Shown here: one piece after another, positions 12,580 to 24,177 of the stretch
How the letters are laid out: each line of letters begins with the position of its first letter
How positions within the stretch are numbered: position 1 is the stretch's first letter
Assembly: GCA_954871525.1 (NCBI GenBank)
Contig: OX940861.1
Span: 34,361,201 to 34,425,200 of the forward strand
DNA from: Parietaria judaica
Lineage: Eukaryota > Streptophyta > Magnoliopsida > Rosales > Urticaceae
DNA: 64,000 nt
Reading direction: 5' to 3'
Translations under genes and position numbers: made by a program
The notes under the pieces: model-generated
What the model was told of the DNA's origin: nothing
Database searches by the model: none
Seen by the model: the letters and a program-made list of their open reading frames with translations, nothing else

Positions 12580-13599
12580 AGTATGTTCAATGTTAACTTA
12601 TCTTTTGTGAAATTATGAAGGAATGAGAGGTATATGTTTCCTTAATTTTTATTTTCATCAAAATAAATATGGTTTTAACATTTTGAAGCAAACGAGAATT
12701 TATACATAACCAAAACATCTGAAATAAAATTGTTTTATTGAAAATTTGTTAAGTTTTATGATACATTCAATTTGTCACTTCTTAGTTTTAGAAGAGGGGG
12801 AAAAAATCAAACATTCCCAAATTTTATTGAGCCGATATTACAATATAATTCATGTTATTGTCACTACAAACACTTGGCTAACGAATCAAATATATAATGT
12901 AATTAAATATTCTGTGTAAAAAATATTAACTTTGATGACTATTGATTTTATAAATTGGAGTTATTATGGTATGTGTGTTATTGCTAAGACTTTTAGTCTT
13001 ACATTGTAAATGCATGAATTCTAAGACATATTATTATTAAATCAAAGTATTTCCATTATAATGGCTATGGAATTTTGTTAAAATTTATAAATAATATTAC
13101 GCCACCGCGCGAAGTGGCGCCGTCCACTAGTTATTTAGAAAAAGAGTAAAAGAAAGGAAGTTTGATGATAATCCACATATTAGGTGAAGCTTAGCAATCG
13201 GTCCATTTAAACAAGCGTAATATTGATTACGAATATTAATGAATTTCTTTGATAGCGAAAAGTCTTAGTGGAATCACAAGCTTAAAATGAGTATAATAAT
13301 TATCGATTTATTTATTCTATACATATTTGTGAGGAATAATTGAAGAACCAAGTTCACACCGGCTATTTTGTGAGCTACAGCTGTAACTACTTCATCAGTT
13401 TATTTCTGTCTTAATTACAATCAAGACTGTGACTACAATTGTGAATGCGCAGAAACTTGCGATCACAAAGAAGGTTAAGGATGTCTATTCTTTTATTATT
13501 ATGGATTGATTTATTTTCATATCTTTTTTAATGTCTTTGGAATCTCACGAAAGTCTCCTATCTGTATGTGAATAAGCTGCATGGATTGTGGAACAACTT

Positions 13600-14110
13600 C
13601 TTGGCAGTCGCAAATTCTTAGGAGGCACCTAGGGTTGATATAAATATGAAGATTGCGCCTCAATTCACCTTCAACCCTTCCAGAAAATAACATTGCCCTC
13701 AGTATTCATCAACGTTATCAGGTTTCACAGAACGGTGCTTAATCATCGAATATCCTATCTTGGGAGAGGCGTCGACTGTGTTATAGAGAACCGGACTGAA
13801 GGAGCCAGTCTAACGTCGACATATAGCAAGGGGGTCTTGCTAAGTCCGACTTCCAGCAGGGAAGTGACCGCCGTCACAAGTCGGGACTCCATCACCGTTT
13901 CAAGACCAAGCTGCTCTACCAGGTATAGCTTCAGGGGGAGCCCTTTTCTTTTAGCTATTTTACTATTGATTGTAATTGGTGCTTGTAAACATTATTGGTG
14001 ATTAATCTGGGTGAGTGCCCCGCAGAAGTAGATAGGTATCGAACTGCGTTACCAAAACATCACGTGTGTTCTTTATTGCTTTCACGTTGTGTTTGGTAAC
14101 GATATTCGTA
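13600..14110 (+). repeat. LTR-like fragment of unknown family
   Basis: The stretch is GC-richer than its surroundings. It has a TATA-like box (GATATAAATATGAAG near 13636) followed by about 450 bp of non-coding, transcript-leader-like sequence and a T-rich end with TGTGTTCTTTATTGC. This resembles the R-U5 part of a plant LTR. The 102-codon open frame at 13693-14001 has no recognisable domain. Boundaries and duplication were not found. Confidence 0.35.
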
Positions 14111-15051
14111 ATCTACTTAAAACGTGGTAATCTGACTTTACAATTATAATCATGATTTGATTCTTTTAATTGAGTTTGAGATCAATAGTTGTTCTCTGTA
14201 CTTTTGATTAAGTGTAGTGGAAAATATGATAAGCAATAATAAACCAAAAGTGGGTAATGTCATGTAATGAAATCGACCGTTGAAAAGGCACTTCAAGACG
14301 GCAAATCCTAGATGACAACGTTTTAGAACTTAAAAGACAAAAAGTCTTCAAATGGATTTTGTGAGAGTAAGCGCCATCGAAGAATGTATGATATAAGTTT
14401 AAGAGAGATCAATTAAATATAATTAAATCGTAAAAATTAAAAAATTCAATTAACTTAGAATGTTATCTCAAAATTTGGGAGGATTATAATATTAATAGTG
14501 ATAATTTGAATATTTTTTTATCACTAATTCTTTTATTTAAATTATATAAATAAATCATGCCACCAATTCAATATGCATTATGGCATATAGTATAAGTACT
14601 GCCAATAAATAATAATTATTTCAATTCAATATGCATTATGTATATAATACTTATATCGTTAATAAATAATTATTACTTAAATATTTATTTTCTCAAGAAA
14701 GGTGATAAATTAAGTATTTGTGTCGCTAATAGATGATAAAAATGTGTTTATGACTTGATGTATACGCATAGAAAAAGAGAAAGGTGGAAAGACTAATTGA
14801 CAGGTGTCACTCAAAATATTAATTTATTCGAATCCGGAAGTTTTGAATCTGGAAAAATTTGGATATTCGATTATCCCGGTACTGTAGTTACAGGATTATT
14901 TTGAAAATATTATACCAAGCTCTTAAAGTTTCAATGAATGAATGTTATATATATGACTTTATACAAGCTCTTAAATATTTTTCTATTAGTTTTCTGACTT
15001 TTGTGAACTATGATAAATAGATAAAAATAAGTTTCAACGTGGTGTGTTTTA
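14111..15051. other. AT-rich intergenic DNA
   Basis: No gene, RNA or clear element was recognised. An imperfect direct repeat (CAATATGCATTATG) occurs near 14568 and 14627. Confidence 0.5.
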
Positions 15052-15060
15052 AAAATAAAA

Positions 15061-16441
15061 GGGGTATTAGCGGCAAAAGTGGCCAAAGTATATCCACCTG
15101 TGCCAATATATGGCCAAAGTGAATTAATATCGGCATAAGTGACCAAACTTTATCAAACTGTGGCATGCACAATTTCCATCCAATTTTTTTTAACATTTGT
15201 TAGTCAATGTGTGAAGTGGCAGTCAATGCATGGCCACGTATCACTAGTTTTTATTTTTCATTTTATTTACTCCCGCTTGTCCATGCTTTCTTCGTTTTTC
15301 CATATCATCTTCACCATGCTCAAGCATTGACGACACCATCATTTTCCACAAAAAACAGCTCCTTCATCTTCATAACAAAAATAACCCAAATTATCACAAA
15401 GAATAATAATTTACAAGAATAATTATTTGTTCAAAAACTTTATTCTGCATTTCAAGCTTCAATATTCATATTCTGGGATTGTAAAAATCAACATAAAAAC
15501 TCAGCAATTAATTTTGTTTATCCATGAAAAAGAAAGAGGCGAATCATCATTTCCTCTATACGGGTATCTTCATCTGAGATCTCAAGCCCAACAAAGATCT
15601 CTGCTTATTGCAGTATAGTTCAGAGGACGGCCAGAAAATAATAAAACCTCAATCCTAATTGAAGGTACCTTAGCCATTTCCGTACTTCCTTCCAGTACTC
15701 ATGAGATGCACATCTCTCTTTGCACCTTTCCTTTTCGCATATATCTCTTCTCTCCCAATAACAAAACCCAATCCAGATTCCCAAAACCAGATGTAAAGCT
15801 TAAGCAGAGCAAGAACAAACTACACTAATCAAAATCATTAAACAAATCAGGCTACAAGGCTTGCACCATCAAATTGGCAGGGGAAGAAGCTTCTGCTGCT
15901 CCCATCCCATGTTCTCCACACGATTGTTTCTCCAGAAAATCCGCCGAAAAAGCTTGGAGGTTCGACGTAGGCGAGCTTTTAATTGAGTTTGGTTTCACTT
16001 CACCCAACGATGATGAGGTTCTTGGTGACGAGATCCATGGATCCGAGAAAAGCTGTGAAGATGTTCTCCCATGGAAGAGTTTCGGACTTGGACGGGAATG
16101 AAATCGGAGAATGACTGGAATGTTTCATTAAAACCATGTTTTCCGATTTATGGGTTTCTGGGTGCATTTGGGTTTCTGGGTTGTACATGGAGCTTTGAGG
16201 TTGAAGACATTTTGGAGGAGCCGATGTTCTTCATTTTTTTACGGGGAGAGACTGAGAGAGAGATTAAAAAATAGTGAGGTGGCCTTACACGAACGTTGAC
16301 CAACGGAAGTTTAAAAAATTGGATGGAATTTGTGCATGCCACAGTTTGATAAAGTTTGGTCACTTATGCCGATATTAATTCACTTTGGCCACATATTGGC
16401 ACACTTAGGTATACTTTGGTCACTTTTGCCGCTAATACCCC
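15061..16441. mobile_element. MULE with about 150-bp TIRs, possible Pack-MULE
   Basis: The long terminal inverted repeats begin GGGGTATTAGCGGCAAAAGT and extend about 135-150 bp (15061 to about 15200 against about 16310-16441), with a few small differences. The flanking 9-mers AAAATAAAA (15052-15060) and AAAATGAAA (16442-16450) match at 8 of 9 positions, as expected for an aged Mutator duplication. There is no transposase. The interior is richer in GC than its surroundings and carries an open frame, which fits a captured gene fragment. Confidence 0.75.
15874..16101 (+). pseudogene. Possible captured gene fragment in MULE
   Basis: This 75-codon open frame starts MAGEEASAAPIPCSPH and has balanced, protein-like composition (for example KSAEKAWRFDVGELLIEFGF), unlike the low-complexity frames nearby. 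It lies between MULE TIRs, where Pack-MULEs carry captured host sequence. I do not recognise the parent gene. It may be untranslated. Confidence 0.35.
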
Positions 16442-16450
16442 AAAATGAAA

Positions 16451-16790
16451 AAATGAAAAATGAAAAAACTTCTGGCTTGGAACACTATCAGCCAAAAATA
16501 TGTGGTGCAAAAAGTGGTGAATTCAAATTGTAACCACCATGTGCTTCTGTTTTTTCAACTTCCTGGTCGCTTATTGTTATGAAAGAATAGCCAATTCATT
16601 CAAACATGACAGAAAATAAAATAGGAATGACATCTCGGTATAATGATTATGCAATTATACCTAGGCAATGTAATTTTTATTATTATGTAGTTAATTGCAT
16701 GATTGATCCCTCATTTACGTGAAATATGTGGATTGGACCTCTTAGTTTCAAAATTAACGCAAATGATCCCTTTATCATAATTTTAGCATA
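16451..16790. other. Short intergenic stretch
   Basis: No gene, RNA or element ends are recognised between the MULE and the next hAT-like element. Confidence 0.5.
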
Positions 16791-16798
16791 GTTTTGAC

Positions 16799-18137
16799 CA
16801 AGGTTCAAAATGCCGTTTTTGCCGAAAAATCGTTTGCCGTTATCGATGGAGTAATCGTTTACCGATGGATTTATCGATGGAAAACATATAAAAATTATCG
16901 TTTGCCGTTATCGAAACTTATTGAACTTATCCATGGATTAATCGGTTATTGATGGATTTATCGATGGAAAACCTATAAAAAAATAAATTATAATAACAAT
17001 TATTATTTACAAATTATAAGTTGTAACTTGTTAGTCAAAATGCTCTCTTTAGTTATTAACTATTAGATAAAATATGTTTATTTGATAAATTTTGGAAAGA
17101 GTCAAAGTCATATTTTACTAAAATAAAATATTTTAAAATCACCAATTGTTAATTATATAAAATCTGCCCACTTGAAGTTGTATAAAAAAATTGAAGAACT
17201 AGCTCAATTTAACCAATTTCCTAAAAATATGTACTTTTGCCTCAATAGTTGGAAAACGTTAAATTACAAAACAAATTATGTCAACCACACAATTTATGAA
17301 TTATATACAATATTTTAAAATGAAATTACACCAAAAAAGTCGATTAACTAGCTCAATTAACCAATTTCTGAAACATATGTACTTTTGCCGCAGTAATTGG
17401 ACAATTCGGGAAAACATCAAATTGCAAAAAAAATTATGTCAAACTCACAGTTTCCTAATTATATACATTGTTAAACAATGAAATTACATCAAAAATATTA
17501 AAAATATAGCTCAAGTTCATTAATTTCCAAAAAATAAATACTTTTACCGCAAATATATAAACAATTCTAACAAACACTAAAATCACCCCAAATCTGCAAA
17601 AAAAAAATAACAAAAATCACGCAAACTATTATAATTCATCCATATTCCTTAATAAACCTTAAAAAATCAAATTCAACTATAACATTTGATTCAAAACCTA
17701 AAATATACAATCAAAGTATCATGAAACTCAAACTTGAACTTTCATTCAACCTAATAGCTTTCTATGTAACTCTATTAAATATAGAATAAAATTGTGAAAA
17801 TTTGACATGATTCATACATATACAACATTTAAACTTCAAAACACTCAAGATCCACTAAAAAAAAACCCTAAAAATACCTTTAAATTCCAAAATTAAAAGA
17901 AATTGGAACTTTTGCCGCGAAAAAGAAAAACCTATGCTGGGGTTGACTTATCGTTTTTGACCGAAAAGTGACTCACTTTTCGAAAAATTGCACTTGAAAA
18001 CTTTGATGGATAAGTGACTTGCTTTTCGAATCGAAAAATCGCGATAAGTATAAAACGACAACGATAAGAAGAGATAAGTTACCGAGAAGTGGTTTTCAGC
18101 GATAAATCGCTCGATTATCGCAAAATTTCGAACCTTG
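16799..18137. mobile_element. hAT-like non-autonomous element, 1.34 kb
   Basis: The termini are CAAGGTTCAAAAT at 16799 and the complement of CAAGGTTCGAAAT ending at 18137. A perfect 8-bp duplication GTTTTGAC flanks it (16791-16798 and 18138-18145). The subterminal regions are rich in short TTATCG/CGATAA-type repeats, typical of hAT transposase-binding regions. No transposase frame is present. It shares terminal logic with 5824-7974. Confidence 0.82.
17190..17575 (+). repeat. Three degenerate tandem units of about 150 bp
   Basis: Within the hAT-like element a unit containing TAGCTCAA, then CCAATTTC, then ATGTACTTTTGCC, then AAATTATGTCAA recurs near 17200, 17347 and 17505, each copy more diverged. 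It is non-coding. Confidence 0.6.
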
Positions 18138-18145
18138 GTTTTGAC

Positions 18146-18838
18146 TCCTTGACGGTCAATTATGCAAATATTTACTTTTTTTTTCTTCATAGTTTTAGAT
18201 TTATTATCTGGTTAAATATAAAAAAGAGTATCATGACATAAAAAATTCTTTAAATATAATATTCTTAAAATAAATAAATTTAAATATAAATATAAATTGA
18301 CTGTCAAAAGACCAAAATACATACCCAAACCAATCTTGTTTATACAATAAGATATCCTTACTGGATTTTCAAAATCCGGCAAAAACCGGAATAAAAAATT
18401 TATGGTTCCAGATTTTTCAGGAACCAGAAATTATGGTTTCGATTTTTACCTGGAAATTGGAATCCAGTTCCGTATTCCATACTGTTTTATATATATATAT
18501 ATTTTTAATTTTAATTAATAAAAAGTTTAAATTTGAATCGGGTAATTAAAAACGTTAGAGTTTTGCATCGGATATTTTAAATAATTTACAAAAAAGCCCA
18601 AAATAAAATCGTAAAACAGTTGGGACGGTAATTGAAAAATACATCATTTTTGTGATTTATTGAAAGTTGAACATGATAATTGATACATATGAAAATACAT
18701 CGGAAAAGAAAATCTAATAGTCTTCGGGATTGAAACCGAATTTACTCGGATTTCCGTAATTCTGTGTCCTCTAATTACATAATAACCCAAATTATATAAA
18801 ACAGCCCAATTTTGAAAGGGCTTAATCCTTACATCTAT
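18146..18838. other. Intergenic stretch of AT-rich DNA
   Basis: No gene is seen. Near 18360-18480 there are short repeated CCGG/GGTTCC-like motifs, possibly a decayed hAT end, but I could not define termini. Confidence 0.45.
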
Positions 18839-19577
18839 TGTTACGGGTGTTTTACGGAATTGATTTTTGTAAATTAATAAAGGAAAAGTTATTTAATTAA
18901 CGTTTTCTTTTATTAATTTATATTCAATTTCAAGCAAAATATTCACCGGAGATCCTTTTTGCAAAATAACGTATCTAGATGTTCCCAAAAATATTGAGAT
19001 ACTAAAAAAGGACATAAAGTTTGTAAAATTTGGCCGCGGGACACTTCCGGGACCAAAAAAGGCCCAGAAAGCACCCCGAGCGGGCCCGACAAGCCTCCAC
19101 ACGCTGCCACGTGGTACCCACAGCCTCCACACGTCCTCCCATGCATCACACGCGCTTCCACGCGCCCACTTGGTAGTTGACATCAGCCCTGTGACGTCAG
19201 CAACTTGGAGGCCAAGTTTGGCCGGAGTGCCGCGCAAGGAAGTCGCGTGTAAGGGCGTGTGAGAGCTCGGATGGGCACGAAACTTGCGCCATCGGTTTTT
19301 CCACATCCCGGGGAGTAAAAAAACTATATAATTTTACTTCCGGGGCTTCCTAGAGTAATATATAATCGCGTTCGAACCCCCGTATCATCCTATAAATAGA
19401 GCTCCGGTTCTCACAAATAAAACATCTCATTCATAGTCACTCCAACTCGAGCTCCTCTCTCTCAAGCTCGCCCTTAGAGCTCTTATACTCCCTCTAAAAA
19501 CCTCCCCCCCCCCCCCCCCCCCCCCCCCCCTCGGGTACTTGCCTAATGTTGAGCGTCGGAGGTGAATAAGGGGGTAG
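18839..19577 (+). repeat. LTR-like repeat, left part, split by the copia element
   Basis: The sequence starts TGTTACGGGTGTTTTACGG, is GC-rich (19030-19300), and has a TATA box (CCTATAAATAGAGCTCC at about 19390) followed by a CT-rich leader and a 27-C run. This is the usual order in a plant LTR. The remaining part appears to continue at 29785 after the copia insertion. Family and duplication are not determined, and the open frames here show no domain. Confidence 0.5.
19504..19530 (+). repeat. Poly(C) tract, 27 nt
   Basis: An uninterrupted C run just downstream of a TATA box and CT-rich leader in the LTR-like repeat. Confidence 0.95.
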
Positions 19578-19582
19578 CCCCC

Positions 19583-22320
19583 TGTTGGACATATGTGTCC
19601 TTAAACAAGATAGTTTATCCATTTGTAAAAGATTATGACAAGTCGTTGAATAAAGATGATGCTTATTATGATAATCTTATTATAGTTTCTGGTAGAGTAA
19701 AATAGAATGTTTGATTCCTTAGTTCATAAAGGATGCAATTATGTTATTATTATCACAACAGAGTCAATGTGAGGAAGAATTAATAATCATAATAAATGAA
19801 CTTAAAATGTCCGTGACCTGATCAACTGGGTGGGAGCCCATTAATCGTATAAGGTCATTAATGTGACTAAGTGATAATCCTATTCTGGATTTTGTGTGTG
19901 TCACACTCACTAGAAGTGCATTAAGTATGAAGTGTCTTCATACTGGACTGGACCTGACTTAAACTCCGGAAGTTATCATATAAGACCGTCACTGATAACT
20001 TGGAGTTGAGTCACTAGTAGATGATCAAATGGATATTCGATCTAAGTCCTGAGTGATCTTGAGTCCAAGCTGCTGGCTTGATTGTTCTTTGATTTAACCG
20101 TTAAAGAACACGAAATATTACCGCTGTTCCCAATACTATTATTTTGGGAACATGATAGTCAGCAGTAAGGGTAGCTTGGTCATAGACATGGGCATCACAC
20201 AGCTCTCTTCAGAGTGATGATGATTCCCTTGATTGTCAGTGGTGAGAAGTGAGAGGAACCCGTGCGCAACTTATGAATCGAAACCATAAGTGGGTCACTC
20301 ATAATATTACTGACTGAGTCAAGGATGAAAATGCAATGAGGGGCATAACGGTAGAAACCGCCTGCTCGTGTGTGGATCATCAAGTGAAAGATCAATAACC
20401 CGAATTTGATTGTATCAATGGACACCCTGCTATTATAAAGGGAATAATATATACCGTATCACTAAAGAGTGCAGCCTCGGGTCTATAGTGGAATCACTTC
20501 GAGGTTTGACGAACAACTAGCAGTTCGTTAGAGCTTAAGTGATACGGGTCCATGGTCCCCAGGATAGCTCCGTAACGGATGATACGTACGTGATTAAAAA
20601 TACATTCTGGATAATGTTTAATCATTTGGCTTGACTTATAAAACTGAAAGGTCTGTGGCAGACGTCAGATAGTTTTATCGTTAGCGTGGCAAAAGTACCA
20701 TATTTTGGTACACGAAATTAACTGATAAAAGAAAGTTAGAATTTATATTTTCTATCAGCACCATGTTGTTGGAAATTAAATTCTAAGCAAATTTGCTTTT
20801 TGAACCAAGTCATTTCGACTTACGGTTAGTGATTTATGGATTTTCTAAGTTTATGATCGGTTCAATAAACTTTGAAATTAAATCACATGTCACGAATTTA
20901 AATGATGGTGTGGCACCATGACATTTTAATGTGTGATATTGAGATCAGGAAATATTAATATAATTTAATTATTTGAATTTAATTATTAATATGTTATTAA
21001 TAATTAATTAATAATTAATAGATTTATATTAATAAATAAAATATATATATATATATATGTGTAAATTCGAATTAGGGTTTAATATATGAAACCCTAGCCA
21101 ATTCGAATAACATGATTTGGTCTTTCCATATTTGCGACATAAGTACCAAATGTTTTGGTATTTTAGCAAATCCCTAAAATCAATATTATCCATTGGATCG
21201 GTTATGATTTAATATCAACCGTTGGATTAGGATATTGATAAATTCGAATTTGATAACTTGGTGACCAAGTTTAATTTTTCGAATTTGGTTAATTAATTAT
21301 ATCCGTTAGATCGGTCTAAGATTTAATCTTTACCGTCGGATTGGAAATTAATTAATTATATATATTTATATAATTTTCGAATTATAGATTAAGGATAAAA
21401 TCGAAATTGTTTTTAATAAATCTTTTTATATTTGATTTTATCCTAAACTAATTTGATCCATTAGATCGGTTTAAAGATTTATCTCAACCGTTGGATCTAG
21501 ATAATGATAATTCGAATTTTAATATAAATATATATGATAATTCGAATTTAATAAAGATAAGAAGATAAGATTGGATTTTTGATTTATCCAAATCTTTCTT
21601 ATTTAATTAAATCCCTAATTAATTATATCCATTGGATTTAGATGAGATTAAATCTGGACCATTGGATTAAGATAATTAATTATATTTAATATATAGAATT
21701 CAAATTTTAGGGAGGGAATTTCTCCAATTCGGTTACGGTTTGAGCCTATAAATAGGAGGCTCATTCTACACATTTTTCACACCTTTCCCCAGAGAAAAAT
21801 TTGAACTCTCCCTCTTCCTCAAGGTCTGCGAATTTTCTCTCTGATCTCTTTTTTCTGGTTCGGTTTAGGAGACTATTTCTTCGGAAACTTAAAAAGAACC
21901 ATCAGTTAAAATTTTGCGACGGAGTCCTGCCGGCGAAGCCCTCGCTTCGGTACGAGGATTCCAGGAGAATATCCCGGAAGATTACGGGAGTTTTCCTCAG
22001 CACTGGCGGAGCCCTGCCCGATTCAGAACGCGCAGCCGGAAGTCGTCAATTGAGGTACGGCCTTATGCATTGGGTTAATAAATGCAACCATTTACTGCTT
22101 TCTATTTATTTCCTATTATGACTAGATTATTAATAATGATTTATGAATATTAAATTACATAATATTTATCAGATCTTGGGATATGGACATTATCCGATAT
22201 TCGGACCGTTGTACGGATAACAAGTTTTCCGCTTTAAAATAATTTTTTAAATGTTACCCGGACGGTCCGGAGGTACAATTCGTGATAATTTTCAAGGAAT
22301 CCGAGACGTGATTCCCAACA
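19583..22320 (+). repeat. 5' LTR of the copia element
   Basis: 2738 bp, TG...CA. A TATA box (CCTATAAATAGGAGG, about 21747) near the 3' end is followed by a CT-rich leader, so transcription probably starts near 21775. The remainder is AT-rich, with repeated ATCCGTTGGAT-like motifs (21190-21660). Confidence 0.93.
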
Positions 22321-22322
22321 AT

Positions 22323-22335
22323 TGGTATCAGAGCC
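22323..22335 (+). promoter_or_regulatory. Primer binding site, initiator-Met tRNA type
   Basis: TGGTATCAGAGCC, two bases after the 5' LTR, is the standard plant copia/gypsy primer site complementary to the 3' end of initiator tRNA-Met. Confidence 0.92.
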
Positions 22336-22469
22336 ATGGTTCAAGGATAAATAATTACGTGATTTAATTAATGGGTTTAAGAACGAATTATTTGATGAAT
22401 AAAATTAATTATTTAAAATTAAAATTTTGAATTTCTAGATATTTTAAATATTAATTTAAAATAAGAAAA

Positions 22470-22802
22470 TTACCCGACCCGAAAAATCGGACCGGGTAGT
22501 TGGACCGGGCTGCCCTTGGCAGCCCAGCCCGAGAATGACGCGAACAGGGGCTGCCGCTGCAGCCCCAGGTTGTTCGCCAGGGGCAAAGCCCACGGGCAGG
22601 GCCCTCGCCAATGCCTCTCGGCCAGGGCAGGGGCACCCGAGTGGGCCTAGCGGGCTGGCCGCAGGCCGCGCTGCTTGGTAGCGGAATGGGCCTGCAGGCC
22701 CAGCCCGAAATGCCAGGGCAATGCCCTGGCCTACCCGAGGGCTGTCCCTGCCCATTCCACGGGCACGTGGGCCCGGGCTTAAGCCCGGAGGGTCCACGTG
22801 CA
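22470..22802 (+). other. GC-rich island inside the copia element
   Basis: About 330 bp of markedly GC-rich DNA in otherwise AT-rich surroundings. It contains many short inverted CCCGGGC, GGCAGCCC and CAGGCCCAG motifs. Frames are open on both strands, as expected for GC-rich sequence, but none shows a domain. It may be a structured leader or foreign insert. Confidence 0.7.
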
Positions 22803-22925
22803 AATTTTTATATGGGTCGGATTTTTATTCCGACCCGGATCCCGTGGATTAATTATTAATTATTATTAATGAAATTAATATTTATGAATTAAAATTAATT
22901 ATGATTAATTAATATAAATTAAAAT

Positions 22926-23149
22926 ATGGATGTTATTTCTGGATAAATAACATTGTCTTATTTTAATTAATTCATAAATTTAAATATGGATGTTATTTAA
23001 TAATTAAATAACATTGTCTTATTTAATAAATTAAAATATGGATGATAATATTCGAAGAATAATATCATTGTCTTATTTTAATATTTCATAAATAATTATT
23101 AAAGGGCATTAAAATGTTTAATGATAATTCTTAGAGAATAAGTATCATT
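22926..23149 (+). repeat. Array of four imperfect hairpins
   Basis: Units of about 60 bp recur, the first three ending in TTGTCTTATTT. Each holds an inverted repeat: ATGTTATTT with AAATAACAT (22930/22945), ATGTTATTTAAT with ATTAAATAACAT (22990/23003), ATGATAATATTC with GAATAATATCAT (23042/23057), and a looser fourth (23120-23149). The stem sequence changes between units while pairing is kept. Confidence 0.7.
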
Positions 23150-23633
23150 AATTATGAATATTCATCATAGATATAATTTGATATAACCTATTTTCATAAC
23201 CCTCAAACATAGTGTCTATGTTTAGATCATTATTAATATGTCTATATAGGATAGATATAAATAATAAAGAGTAAATGTAAAAGTGTTAATTATTAGTCGG
23301 AAAAATTTCAAATGTACAATCTTGCCTAAGGAAGAGGGAATCAAAAGTGGGGCCGGTTCACCATCCACTTCTGGGTGACCGGTTAGGACCCCTCCCATCG
23401 ATCTGGAGAGCGTACGTTTTGATCTATCACTACCGACGAAATAATAAACATAATTTTTTTTAGGGCTTATTTTAAAATTACGTGTCGTAATAAATAAAGC
23501 CAAAATATAAACTTTTAATGTGTCATTAATGGATAGTTTATATAATGAGTTTTTACAACTTAGTAATTAAAAACGTTATTTCCTAAAAACAATGGCAAGT
23601 ATAGAATAAAACAAAGGTCTCCATTATTACTGT

Positions 23634-24030
23634 CACAAGGTTTGCTAACCACACCGCCTCGAGTCACCCTAGTGTGTCCATTCCCTAAGGAAGGTGTGCT
23701 TGTGGGAGGTTTGACACCGTGATAGTTCCAAAAGAATATGGGGACGGAGGAATCTTGGAAATGGACCGCGAGTCACCCTAGAGTGACCATTCCCTAAGGA
23801 CGACATTTCCAAGAGGATCCCGAGAACCGAAAATGATGGGTTAAGCTTGCACGGAAGTTGGTGCTTCCCGACCGTCTATGGTGATAGTTAATAATCATAG
23901 AGGACTTTTGTAGTTCTTGTTATGAATATTAATTAAGTTTATGACTAAAACTTAGTTTAACCAAACTACACGGTTGATACCGCGAGTCACCCTAGAAAGA
24001 CCATGCCACTAAGGACGGCAACGACGTGTA
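23634..24030 (+). repeat. Three copies of a structured motif (conserved core, variable stem)
   Basis: A conserved core (CGAGTCACCCTAG, then CCATTCCCTAAGGA) occurs at about 23656-23692, 23764-23803 and 23977-24018. Each core is bracketed by its own inverted repeat: CACACC/GGTGTG (23650/23693) extended by CACAAG/CTTGTG; CTTGGAAATG/CATTTCCAAG (23754/23804); and TACACGGTTG/CAAC-GA-CGTGTA (23967/24019). The core could form two small inner hairpins, GTCAC/GTGAC and TCC/GGA. The layout suggests a three-way-junction RNA. I do not match it to a known ribozyme or element. Confidence 0.7.
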
Positions 24031-24177
24031 CAGTCGGTTAAATTATCACGAAATAGTTAAAGGGTTTATTTAACGTTTTTCCCATGAACATGTTTGCATC
24101 ATGTAACTATTTCAAATAAAATATTTTTTTTTTCGAAACATTCTACCTATAATAAAGTTTAATAAGTTTCTTTTTCA

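Larger units (their letters stand above)
9204..13130 (+). mobile_element. Helitron-like element, non-autonomous, 3.9 kb
   Basis: The left end reads A|TCTATATATTATAAAAGG. The right end has a GC-rich hairpin (CGCCAC...GTGGCG, 13100-13119) followed about 8 bases later by CTAG|T. TC at the 5' end, CTRR at the 3' end, a subterminal hairpin and insertion between A and T without duplication are the hallmarks of Helitrons. No Rep/helicase frame is present, so it is non-autonomous. The interior has several GC-richer, exon-like islands (9560-9850, 11690-11880, 12350-12590), which may be captured host fragments. Confidence 0.65.

Noticed and set aside
18893..19306. 137-codon minus-strand frame
   Set aside because: It lies in the GC-rich part of an LTR-like repeat, has no domain, and overlaps the probable promoter on the other strand.
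20195..20425. Repeated 76-codon minus-strand frame in both copia LTRs (also 27656-27886)
   Set aside because: It occurs twice only because the LTR is duplicated, it is antisense to the element, and it has no domain.
22456..22803. Pro/Gly/Ala-rich minus-strand frame of 115 codons in the GC-rich island
   Set aside because: GC-rich sequence is open in several frames here, and nothing resembles a protein family.
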